Part shown: one piece after another, positions 36,001-47,900 of the stretch | Position numbering within the stretch: the stretch's first letter is position 1 | How the letters are laid out: every line of letters starts with the position of its first letter | Source: Delphinapterus leucas | Lineage: Eukaryota; Chordata; Mammalia; Artiodactyla; Monodontidae | DNA: 64,000 bases | Assembly (NCBI RefSeq): GCF_002288925.2 | Contig: NW_022098092.1 | Coordinates: 497,498-561,497, forward strand | Direction of reading: 5' to 3' | Notes under the pieces: model-generated | Told to the model about the DNA's origin: nothing | The model's input: only the letters and a program-made list of their open reading frames with translations | Databases searched by the model: none | Made by a program: the position numbers and the translations under genes

Positions 36001-38911
36001 CTTTCTGCCTCAGGGTCCCCCAGGCCTCAAGGGTGAGCAAGGAGACACGGTGGTAATTGACTACGATGGCAGGATCTTGGATGCCCTTATGGTAGTGTTC
36101 CTGGTAGACCCTGATACACCCTTGCTGTTCGTTTCCTGAGGGAATATTCATTTACTTTGTGTATAAGTCCTGCACCTCTTTACACAAGGGACCAGTGGCA
36201 GCTTAACGAAAGGCTCCACATTCACCAGGTGCCTGATATGGAAGTCAACTCTGTGTGGAGACCCACACGATGCTGAGAGAGCTACTGTAAATGGGGCCCA
36301 TGTGGCCCTGAGCTCCTCAGAGGCCAAGGCAAAAAGGGAAGCTCACCCTTCAGAAGCAGGAGGCAGGGCCTCCCGGGGCCTTCCTAGGGAACACAGGCTG
36401 GAGGGGGCTGGGTCTTCTAATGACCTCTGGGGGAGAAGAGTGTGGCAAGGCCTGTACTGGGAGGCTCAGGAGATGTATGGCCTCTGAGCCCTGGCCCAGT
36501 GCTGGGCAAACTTGGGACCCATCACTGGTAGAGTGAGGGGTTGGGTGCCAGCTGCTCACAGGTACCAGGGAGGGGAGCTGGGGTGGGGAAAGGTGGTCCT
36601 CAGAGACAAGACTGGGTGTCAGCACCTAATCCCACCTGAGCTTCAATTTCAGTTATCTCCTACAGGCCTCAGGGAAGCACAAGCTGATGGTAATGTGCCC
36701 ACCCCAGGCCTGCATGGCGTGGTGTGGTGTGACGTGGCCCAAGGGCGTGCATGTGCATGAGCCGCATGGAGAAGCCCTATGAGCTCAGAGAGGCGGGAAG
36801 TGGATTTTGGATGCCAGCCGGGGACAATGACTGGATTCAATGGGCAGTGGGCAGACACAGATGGGTGAAGGGAATGGTACGAAAGGTGGGGATAGCTAGA
36901 GGCAGGGAGGCCACCAGGGAGGCATGTGCTGGGCCTGAACCTGGAGAAGGGTGGGTGGAATGGAGGAAGGTTGTAAGACCAGGGGCATCTCAATGGAGGA
37001 GCCAACAAGAAGGCACAGGTTGCAAGATATTGGAAGTGTTCATCAACAGATGAATGGATAAAGAAGATGTGTGTGTATATATATACACACACATACAATG
37101 GAATTCTACTCAGATATTTTAAAAAAATGAAATTTTGCCATTTGCAACAACATGGATGGACTTGGAGGGTATTATGCTAAGTGAAATAAGTCAGACAGAG
37201 AAAGACAAATACTATATGATATCACTTATATGTGGAATCTAAAAACTACAACAAACTAGTGAATATAACAAAAAATAAGACTCACACATATAGAGAACAA
37301 ACTAGTGGTTACCAGTGGGGAGAAGGAAGTGGGGAGGGGTAATATAGGGGTAAGGGATTAAGAAGTACAAACTATTATGTTTAAAATAAGCTACAAGGAT
37401 ATATTGTACAACACAGGGAACATAACCAATATTTTATAATAACTATAACTAGAGTATAACCTTTAAAAATTTGAATCACTATTTTGTACACCTGTAACTT
37501 ATATAATATTGTACATTAACTATACCTCAGTTGTTAAAAAGTGGGGGCAGGTTAGTGAGAGGAGGTGGACGGAAGAGACCTGGAACTTGCTGGGCTGGGG
37601 GCTGGGCAGCTGCAGCCTTTGTGAAGGGGCATGAGTATGGGGGGTGATGGTGGGCAGCAGGCCTGTGGGAGTCCTGGGTGGGGGCAGGAATTTGGGAGTG
37701 AAGACACCATCTCCTCCCAGTGAAACCGAGGGATGCCCAGGACCAGCAGACAGCACCAGAGTTCACAGGAGAGGCAGAGAGCACGGTGCTAGGCCACTGG
37801 TGGGAATGTGATCTTTGGCTGGCCTTGAATGCCAGCAAGGTTTTACACTTGTTTCTAGAGGCAATGGGGGAGCCATCGCAGGATCTTGAGCAGGAGTGTG
37901 TTGTGACAAAACCTATACTGAGGGCAGAGGGGTTCTGGGCCCTTCGTGGCAATTAGACACTGTGACGTCTTACCCGATACCTGGTGCGGTCTGCCTGGCC
38001 TCCCCCAAGACACAAGGCCTGACCTGACTAGGTGGGAAGGGGGCTATAAGGGTCACTGCTGCCTCCAGATGTAGGGGTGGGTGGGGAGTGATGGGGAGGC
38101 CCCACCTGAATACTGACCCCTTGACTTTCACACACAGGGTCCTCCTGGGCCACAGGGGCCCCCCGGGCCACCAGGGATCCCTGGAGCCAAGGTTAGTGCA
38201 GATGTAGCTATGTGGTCCCCCCAGGCCCCTGTCTCCAGGGCCCACCTCCCCTCTCCCCTCTGCCTCTGCTTCTCTCCCAGCACCCTGGCCTGGCTTCTGG
38301 GGCTCAGAGAAAGTGGCCCTGCTCCTTCCTAACCAAGCTGGGTGCCTTCTTCTTGCCCCTGGGTTCTCCCTGGGATCATTCACACGTGTAATCCATAAAT
38401 GGGCCCCTCATGACCTCACAAAGTCCTGTAGATTACATAGGCATTCCTATGGCCTGTGTGCATCGTTTACACCTGCCCACTTGGCTCAGGAGAAGGAGCC
38501 CAAGACTTTGAAATCAGGCAGGGTCTGGTCTCTGCCATCATCCCTGGGCTGTGTGGCCTGGAGCCTCAGCTTCCAAATCTGTAACCTATCAACCTACTAT
38601 AGCCACGGGCTGCACCTGCCCATAGGGGCTGAGGAAATGGAGGAGAGGGTGGTTGGTGCCTGGCACTGTGCTGGACACCCAGTGGGCATCTTCTTGAAGC
38701 TCCAACTGCAGGGACCCAACCCAGGGCTGGTGTGCTGGTCAGGGGAAGCAGCCTGGCCACAAATTCCTGCCAGGGGCTGTGGGACACCATAACCCCCCTT
38801 GCTGTCTATTCCCTTCCAGGGCGAACTCGGATTGCCTGGTGCTCCAGGAATCGACGGAGAGAAGGTCTCTGGGCCTTTTATTTCCTTGGTGATGCTGGTG
38901 CTTGGCGTCGG

Positions 38912-38956
<45 letters not shown>

Positions 38957-41900
38957 AGAGTTGGAGAGAGGCAACAGAACAGAGTGGGCTCTGGAGCCTG
39001 TGTGCAAATCCTGGTTCTGCCCGTAGACCTCAGGCAAGCTACTCACTTTCTGGCAGCCTTAGTTCCTCACCCACAGGTGAAGATGGTATAACAGGGCTGC
39101 CATGAGGGTTAAATAACTGTGTATGGAACACACCTGAGAGCAGTGCCCGCATGTAATAGCAAAGAGTCTTCAAATGTTAGCTAAAAGTATCACTGTCGTT
39201 ATTAATATTATTCCAAGTGTACATGTGTATGTGTGATCCTACATAGACTCGACAGTGTCCATGAGAACCACTTAACATTCATGGATGTGCTTTAGCACTG
39301 GGTCCCTCATGTGTGGCACACAGTGCACGTTACAAAATTGGTTGAATGAGGGAATACGGTGTCTGGAAGGGTGACTGAGGGATGGTTGGTTGTATGTGGG
39401 GCTCCCACCATTGGCTCCTGAGATATGAGCACAAGGTTGGCCCCAAACCCCATATGCGCCCCTTGGTAGCTGCCCAGTCCCAGTCCCACTTGCTCCACCC
39501 CCTCCACGCCCTGCCCCACCCTGCACCCCTGCTTGCAGTGAGGCACGCTAGGGGCTGCCCCTTCTCTGTCTCCGACCAGGCCCCTCTGCTCATTCATCAC
39601 CTGGTCTGGAGGGGAGGACCCACAAGGAGGAGGTGGGGGTCTGGCTTGGCCTGGACTAAGCTCTGGGGACCTGCCAGCGTTGGGGGGAGGGAAAGTGCCT
39701 ACTGTACCTTGTTCTGCGGTTTTCAGGGTCCCAAAGGACAGAAAGGAGACCCAGGAGAAGCCGGGCCGATAGGACCCAAAGGGGAAGCAGGAGAGATGGG
39801 CCTGTCAGGCCTCCCGGTATGTGGCTGGGTGGGCCTCACCCTACTTGCCCCATGCAGGGGTCCCAAGGTGAATGTGTGTCCCCCACGGTGGCTGCCAGGG
39901 GCTGGGGCCCTATGGTCCTAGTCTCAGCCCAGCCCTGGCCCACCGAGCCTTTAAAGGGAAGCTCTGGGCTGCCCTGACTCTGAGCCCCCACTTCCTCCTC
40001 TGTAGAAGGACCTACCACTTACCTCCCAAGGCCTCCTTAAGGTGAAATAAGGAGGCCTCGCCTAGTATCCGGTGGTTAGACTGGGAGCTCTGACAGCCCA
40101 CGTTTGCATTCTGCTCCATCTCTTACTGACTCTGGAACCCTGTACAAGTGACCTAACCTCCCCGGGCCTCAGTTTCCTCAGCTCTAAAATGGGGGTGAAT
40201 AAAAAGAAACGAAATTGAGTTATTTGTAGTGAGGTAGATGGACCTAGAGTCTGTCATACAGAGTGAAGTAAGTCAGAAAGAGAAAAACAAACACCATATA
40301 CTAACACATATATATGGAATCTAAAAAAAAAAATGGTTATGAAGAACCTAGGGGCAGGACAGAAATAAAGACGCAGACGTAGAGAATGGACTTGAGGACG
40401 TGGGGAGGGGAAGGGTAAGCTGGGACAAAGTGAGAGAGTGGCATGGACTTATATATACTACCAAATGGAAAATTGATAGCTAGTAGGAAGCAGCCACATA
40501 GCACAGGGAGATCAGCTCGGTGCTTTGTGACCACCTAGAGGGGTGAGATAGGGAGGGTGGGAGGGAGACGCAAGAGGGAGGAGATATGGGGATGTATGTA
40601 TACGTATAGCTGACTCATTTTGTTATAAAGCAGAAACTAACACACCATTGTAAAGCAATTATACTCCAATAAAGATGTTAAAAATTAATTAATTTAATTT
40701 AATTAAAATGGGGGTGATAATCTCCCACTCCTACAAGGGAACACATGGACAGGGCTGAGAATGATTGGCTAACATGTGATAAATACCCTCTGTCACCATC
40801 ATTTTTAGCACTGCTCTTGTCATGTGTGGCTAGGTGCGAAGAGCTGCCACCACTACATACCCATTGTCCATCCATGAGGCTTACTCAGCTAGAGAGCTGG
40901 TGCCAGGATTTGAACTCCAGGTCTTTACTTCCAGAGCCCCTGGCTGCCCCCGCCCCACAGGAAACAAACCCACTGATTTAAGGAAAACTATTTTAAGCTG
41001 CAAAGGCCAACTTATTGCTGCTGCCCAGAAGCCTTATGGGGGAAGGAAGGGGAGATGCTGAGCCCCATGGATGGTGATTTTGGTGATGGACAGAAAAGGC
41101 TCAAGGCCATCCTATCCTGCAGGGTGCCGACGGCCCCAAGGGGGAGAAGGGAGATCCGGCATCTGACGACCTACAGGAGAGCCTGGTAAGGGGGCTGCTG
41201 ATGATCTCTGCTGAGGGCTGGCTGGGGCCCTGAGCCTTGGGACACAAGGGCCACCTGGCCTGACCAAGCCCAGGGCAGTGAGGGAGGGGGAGGGGGAGCC
41301 TGAGGCCTGTCTTTGAACCCAAAGGCCAGCACTGGGCCTCCCACCAGGCAGAGCCCTCCTGGGGGCAGCAGGGAGCTTGGCGCCCATACCCAGGCAGTGC
41401 TCCTCCAATGTCCGATGAACTCAAGTGTGGGTGAGTGAGGGATGACGGGGCGATGGGTGACTAATCCACCTCTGACCCTTCCTAGGCCCAGATCATAGTG
41501 GAACCAGGGCCTCCAGGCCCCCCTGGTCCCCCAGGCCCCATGGTAAGAATGTTTGGCTTGAAGCAGCTGGGATACGAAGAGGGTGGTGGGCTCAGGCCCA
41601 GGGGAGGAGAGGATACCGCAGGGGGGAGGGGGCACATCAGACAAGGAGGGCAGAGCCCAAGTCTGGGTTTGGGAGGCCACAGAGGTCAGGGCCGCAGGGG
41701 CCAGTGAGTGGCCTGCAAGCCTATGTGGCCACTGCAACAGGGCCTGACCTGGAGGTCTGGACCCATCCTGATGGCCTTTCTGACCTGCTTTCCCCTCCTC
41801 CTCCAGGGCCTTCAGGGAATCCAGGGTCCCAAGGTGAGTCCTAAAGCATGGGTAGGAGCCCCTCCCACTTGCTGCAGGCTCACAGCCTGGACAGTTCCAA

Positions 41901-44900
41901 AACGTCTTGCTAGTAGGCAAAGCGAGGGCCCCATGCTCGGCCCTGGACCAGCCCTGCATCTTCCCAGGGCCTGGCCATTCCCAATCCCCTGTAGAATAAT
42001 CCCGCTGATGCCCCCCACCCAACACTTGGCCTCTCCATTCCTTGCCCCCTCCCCTAGTGCACATCTGTCTTTCAACTGCCCACACCTGGATATGAGGTCT
42101 TGGGTTTGGTGTATATTACATAAAGTCATGTCCTCTGCTCTTAAATTAAAGCCGTGAGTGTGGCCTGACCATGTGCCCTGTCCCAGAGAGGCCAGCTGGC
42201 CTCCCTGCATCTCCCTAGTTTACCCTGGGGGAGAGCACATCTCTGCTTCCCAAGCTCAGATGCTGAATGGGACCTCAGAATCATGGAATCCCAGAGCTGA
42301 GCAGGGCCGGGCATGTGGCCTAACCAGATGTGCTGCTTCTGGCTCTGCTTTGTCCCGAGGCCTCCCCAGATCATGTTCAGAAGAAGCAGCTGCTGTCAGG
42401 GATGGGGTCCAAGACTGGGACTCAGAAATGCAGTTGCCACTCAGCCCTGCCACTCCCTGGCTGTACAACTGGGCCTGTCCCTGGCCCTCTCTGTCCCTCT
42501 GTTTCCTCATCTGTGAAATGGGTGTGACCTTCCATGATTACTGAAAAAGCCCACATGTGAGAAAAGGTAAAATGTGCACACCCACATTCTGATTATTTGC
42601 ACAAGAAGGGAGCCAGGGCCAGGCCTGTCAGAGCTTGGAGTCTGTCCCTCTGCCCTGTACACCTCGGTTCCCACACAGGCCCCAAGCTTTCCTGTCCTGC
42701 CATCTGTCTGGCCCCCTTAACTGGTGTCTCCCCTTTGCTTCCAGGGCTTGGATGGAGCAAAGGGAGAGAAGGGCATGTCGGGTGAGAGAGGACCCAGTGG
42801 CCTGCCTGTGAGTGTCATGAGCCTTGTTTGTCCTTAGAGGTGCTAATTTCTATAACTGTCATGCCTCTTGACCCATTCCTTTTCCACCCAGGGGCCAGCT
42901 GGCCCACCAGGCCTTATTGGGCTGCCAGGAACCAAAGGAGAGAAGGTAACATCCTTCCTTTAATGCCCCCCAACTATCGTGTCACTCAGTCCTGGGGGCT
43001 CAACCCCTGCACTTCCCTGGTCCCTGGGGCCAGAATTCAGGTTCTGTGGACAATTCACAGGGCTGAACTTCCCAGCAGCTGTGTTCCCAGCACCTCCTTC
43101 TCAGCCCCCTCACATCTCCTCTTTGTCTCTTCTCAGGGCCGACCCGGGGAGCCAGGACTAGATGTAAGTATCTCACCGTTCACTGTGACTGGGTCCCTCC
43201 CATGTGTAAGTTTTGCCCTCATGCTGCCCATACAGTAACTTGATCTGGTTAGCTTGGATGTATCCCCCTTCCCCATGGCTGGGACTACAACTGACTCGTT
43301 CTGCCCACGTCCCCATTGCTAAGTCCAACACACAGCCCAGAGTAGGCGCTTTGTTGATGGATGGATGGATGGATGGGTGGATGAAGGATGGGTGGATGGT
43401 GGGTAAATGAGTGATGGATATAAATAAATGATGGATGATGGATGTAAATGAATGATGGATCATGGATCATGGATGTATGAATAGTAAGTGAATAGATGAT
43501 GGATGGAGGATGGTGGAGGATGGATGGAGGATAGAGAATGGATGGATGATCCATTGGAGTAGGGAGGTGGGAAGAGCAGTGAGGAGCCTGTTGCAATATC
43601 CTGTGAAAGATGACGAGGCTTCAGCTAGTGCAGTACTGTGGGAAGGAGAGAAGGAGAAGTATTAACCCAGTGTTGATTGGATCAAGAGACAGAAAGCACA
43701 ATTTAAACTGGTTTAAACTGACTCATACCTGAAAAATCCAGATGTATGACACATAGATCCAGGGCTCAAGTGTGTCAACATGACCCAACCTCTCATTCTC
43801 TCTTGTCTCTGCTTCCTCTGTGTAGTCATCATTCCAGTTTCCGCATGGTGATGAGATGGAGCCAAGAGCTCCAGACCTGCATCCCCCTCGGTCCAAATCC
43901 TGGAGAAAGGCATTTGCCTCACTCTCTACTCTTTGAGAAAAAATCTTATCAACTCTTCTTGGCCCCAGCTAGGTTAATGCTGAAATGTCACTTGCCATAA
44001 GAATGCAGTGCCCTGACTGGCCAGCCTGCTCACATGCTCCATCCTGGAGCTGATGGTGGAGTTGGTGAATTGTGAGAAGGGAGGGTGGTTCCCAGGAAAA
44101 TCAGGTAGCTATTGCAAGGGAAATGGTGACCAGATGCAGGCAGGGCTGCAAGGGCTCTGGCGTCCACCCTAGACTTTAAGGAGAAAATGTCACCATGGAA
44201 AGCACCTGCAGACAAGGAAGAGGAAGAACTCTAGACTGACTTTCTGACTGGGAGGGCCACGTTACATCAATGAGGAGGGTCAGGAGAAGACACTGATGAA
44301 TCCAGCTCAGGCTGGGACCCAGGGAGGTAGTGGGGGTGGAGCAAAAGGGACTCCATGCCACCAGCTGCTCACTGTGGCCACAGCTGCTCTCTGGGAGGCC
44401 TGGAGCTCAGAGTGGCATCTCAAAGCCACACCTACCTGCTCTACCTGGCAAACTCCTGGCACCCACTCCACCAGGCCCTGCTGAAATGGGGAGCCTGCTC
44501 GGAAGGCTTACCTGACCTCACACCTGGACAGAAGAGCCCCGCTCCCTGGGACCCCGTGGTATCTGGTTCAGACCTCTGTCACTGACCATTGGCCATCATC
44601 TTCTGCACCCCACTGCCTGCCCTGTTAGACTGTGTACCTTTGTACCTGCAGGGTTTTAATTCATGGAGGTGACTTAGTGATGACACACAGTGCCTAATGC
44701 CTTTGACAGAAGAACTTATAGCTTACATTTCCCAGGGAAATGGCATGTCCCACATGGGGCCACATGGAGACGCAGCAGTTTTCGTTGGCAGGCAGTAAGG
44801 AGTGAGGAAAAAGCCTAGGCCAGGGCTTTTATTGGTGTTTCTATGGGAAAAGCAAGGCAGAGCAGAGTAAACAGTTTAGGACTGGCTAGTTTAAATAATC

Positions 44901-47900
44901 CTGGCAGGCTTTGGGCTATATAGTCTCTTGTTGCCTGCTACCTGGTCCTGGCATGATTTGGGCCAGGGGAAATATTGACTTGGTGTGTGAGTTAGATAGA
45001 GTGGGTGGTTGGGGGATTGGTTGGTTTGCATCTGAAAGGCATGCTCCCAGCCTAGCCCTTTGCTATATGTAAGAGTTGACTACCCCTGGGAGAGGCAGCC
45101 TCTCCCTAGCCAGCAAGATTTTGAGGATATCAATGTATCATATTTCTAAAAACAACGTAATAAATATAAGAGGGAACATATCAAATCTGATTTTCTGCCC
45201 TCAGCATTCAGCCCAAAGCCCAGTTCCTAGTGAATGCTTAGAAATGTTGGTTGGGTAGATGAACAGATGGACAAATGGATGGATGGGTGGGTGGGCATAT
45301 GAGTTTGAGCCAAAGGCAGAGAACAGAGGGCACCATTACTTGGTCTGCTGAAGATGGTGATATAAACTTACATGGGTTTCCTGTGTCTCTGTCCCCAGCC
45401 AAGCCTGGGCCAATGCATGCTGCATCTGACTTGACATAAGAAAAAGCCCCTTGCTAGCGGTTCTGCCTGAGGGCTTCCATCCAGAAACAACAACAGTGTT
45501 CTACTTTGGAGGAAGCAGTGCTGGTGTCCTGAATGCATGTTTTCTCTAAGTCATCCTGGTACCCAGCATCTGTGTCACCTAGGAGCTGGGGCTGGTCCAG
45601 CTTGTACCACGAGTATGCGTGGAGGGAAGGGGCAAAGGTGGGTCGGAGAGGAGCAGAGATGTACAGATAAGCAGAACAGACCTCAAATTTCATCATCATG
45701 TTTAACCTTTAATCCTTTTGTCAGGGTTTCCCTGGACCTCGAGGAGAGAAAGGCGACCGGAGCGAGCGTGGAGAGAAGGTGAGGGAGGTGGAGAGAAAGT
45801 GAGGGGCAGCTGGAGAGAAGGTGGGGGCAGGAGGAAAGAAGGAGGGAGGCAAGTGAAGAGAAGGAGAGAGCAGGCAGAAAAGAAAGGAGGGCGGGAGACA
45901 GGAAGCAAGCAGAGAGAAGGCGGGGTGGGCGGGAGGAGGTAGGGCCAAAAGGCTGGGATGCGGACAGCAGGGCAGGGGTGGCTGCTGGCCCCAGGCCCAT
46001 CTCTCTGAGGGGCATTGGGGGTGCCCTGGGCCTGGCAGCCACCGCCACACCCCATCTCCCTTCTTGCACAGGGGGAGCGCGGTGTCCCCGGTCGGAAAGG
46101 AATGAAAGGCCAGAAGGGCGAGCCGGGACCCCCAGGCCTGGACCAGCCATGTCCAGTGGTACGTGTTGGCGAGACGTGGGAGCCCCAACCCAGGTCTTTG
46201 CCGACTCCTGCCAGGGTGGGGCCATGTCTTCCCTGTACTCAGAACTCAGCTGCAAGTCCCAGGGGCCCCATGGGTCCCACCCTGGGGGGCCCACACTGCA
46301 GGGCCACCCCTGCTGTCTCTGCTGTCATGGTGGCTCCTCTTGCTCTGGTCCTGACCCCTCCATGGGCAAGGCTGAGGACCCACCCTGTCTATAGAGAGGG
46401 AGGCCTGGTCAGGGACAGAGCTTCCTGGGACCTAAAGGGGGATGGGACCACCCTCACCTCTCTGGGAGTTTCTCCCATCCCAGAGGAGGCTTTTCCTGGT
46501 CTGGGTAGCCCCACACTCATCCCCTGCATCCCCTCCACATTCCCCAAAGCCCCATCTGTGAAGGGAACTTCACAGCCTTTCTTCTCTCCTGCTTCTTTAC
46601 AACAGCCTCTCATGGCCCACCAGACTCAGTACCTGAAATAACCAAAGTTTGGTTCTCTTTTTCTAGAAGGCAGGGAGGGTTTACTTGTCAAACTCTTCCA
46701 GTGGAGCTTAGAAAAGACAGGAAAAACAAAACAGCTGAGTTTTCATACTAAAACTCACCAGATACTCACATCTGGCCTTCCCTGCCAGGGACACGGAGCC
46801 ATGTGGTGTACCCCTTCCAAAGGGGGGTCAGGAGCAGGGACCCCCGAAGCCCAGTCCTCTGACCTCTAGTGGGTCATTTGGCCCTCTGTTCCTCAATCTC
46901 CTCATCCATGCAATGGAGATGCTAGTCCCTTTCTCCAGATGGCTTTGAGGAGGCAATGGGAAAAACAGAAAGAGCAGAGCAGGAGGCAAGCACACACTGA
47001 AAGGGCCAGCGACAGCAGGGGAACAGGGTGGCCCAGCCCCGCAGCCTCGGGCCCTGGGCCAAGACTTCCCTCCAAGTCATTAAGCCTTTGTCTTTGAAAC
47101 AGGAGAATCTTAAATGCGGAGGCAGGCGATGGGCGCCAGGCTCCAGGGGCCTGGAGAGGGGCAGCAGACCCTGCCCCGTGGTACGCGGCCTGGCCTGCTG
47201 TGTGCTGTGTGCCATGCTGTGCTGGGCATTCTGAGCTGCCTGTGCCCGCTGCTCTGCCCTGCCTTCCTCCATTCTGCCTGCCTTTCCATTCTTCCCCCTC
47301 CTCCCCACTTCCCTTTGAGTCCCAGCCTCTGCCCCTGGTGGATGCATGGCAGTGCCGGGGGTGTGCTCCCACGTGCCTGAGGTCTGCCTGTGTACTTTGG
47401 AACGGAGTGAAGTGTTGTCCACTACAGCGTCCACCAGGGACGCTAGGCTGACTGACGGGTCAGCCTTTGTCCGTCTCCAGCTCCCCACCTCTGGACCACC
47501 TGAAGAAACCCGCCCCCCTGCTTGTGTCTGGTGCCTCCAGACGATCCCCACCCCAACCCCACACACACACCTCCCCACCCCGGCCCAGTGTCCACCCTGA
47601 CCTCAACCTCCCCTGTCTGCCACTCAGATCCAGACACAGGCACCAGGACAGGCCAAAAGGGAATCCCATTTCCTAGACTGTCCTTCAAATACTCTTGGTC
47701 ACATGACTGAGAGCTCTCAGGCCCCCGGTGTGAACTGTTAGAGCCACTGTCACAGCTGCCAGACAGAAAGCCATGCAGCCCCTCGCAAGGACCAGGGCCA
47801 GGCCCTACTCCTGGCCTGTGGATGTCTGGCATGATGCCCTGTACTCCATGGTGTCCTGGTTCTGCCCACAGCACATATGTCCCAGCAAAGCCCATGGGGG

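Larger units (their letters stand above)
43164..45724 (+). other. COL23A1: COL23A1 intron (2.6 kb)
   Basis: Contains a (GATG)n array at 43354-43560, a possible LTR at 44640-45090 and a short GGAT-type run near 45255-45297. No exon was seen. Confidence 0.75.

Noticed and set aside
40670..40680. AATAAA as a possible internal polyadenylation site of COL23A1
   Set aside because: It belongs to the 3' end of the inserted L1.
41171..42085. 304-codon open frame on the - strand
   Set aside because: Antisense shadow of GC-rich collagen exons and introns; no domain and no promoter.
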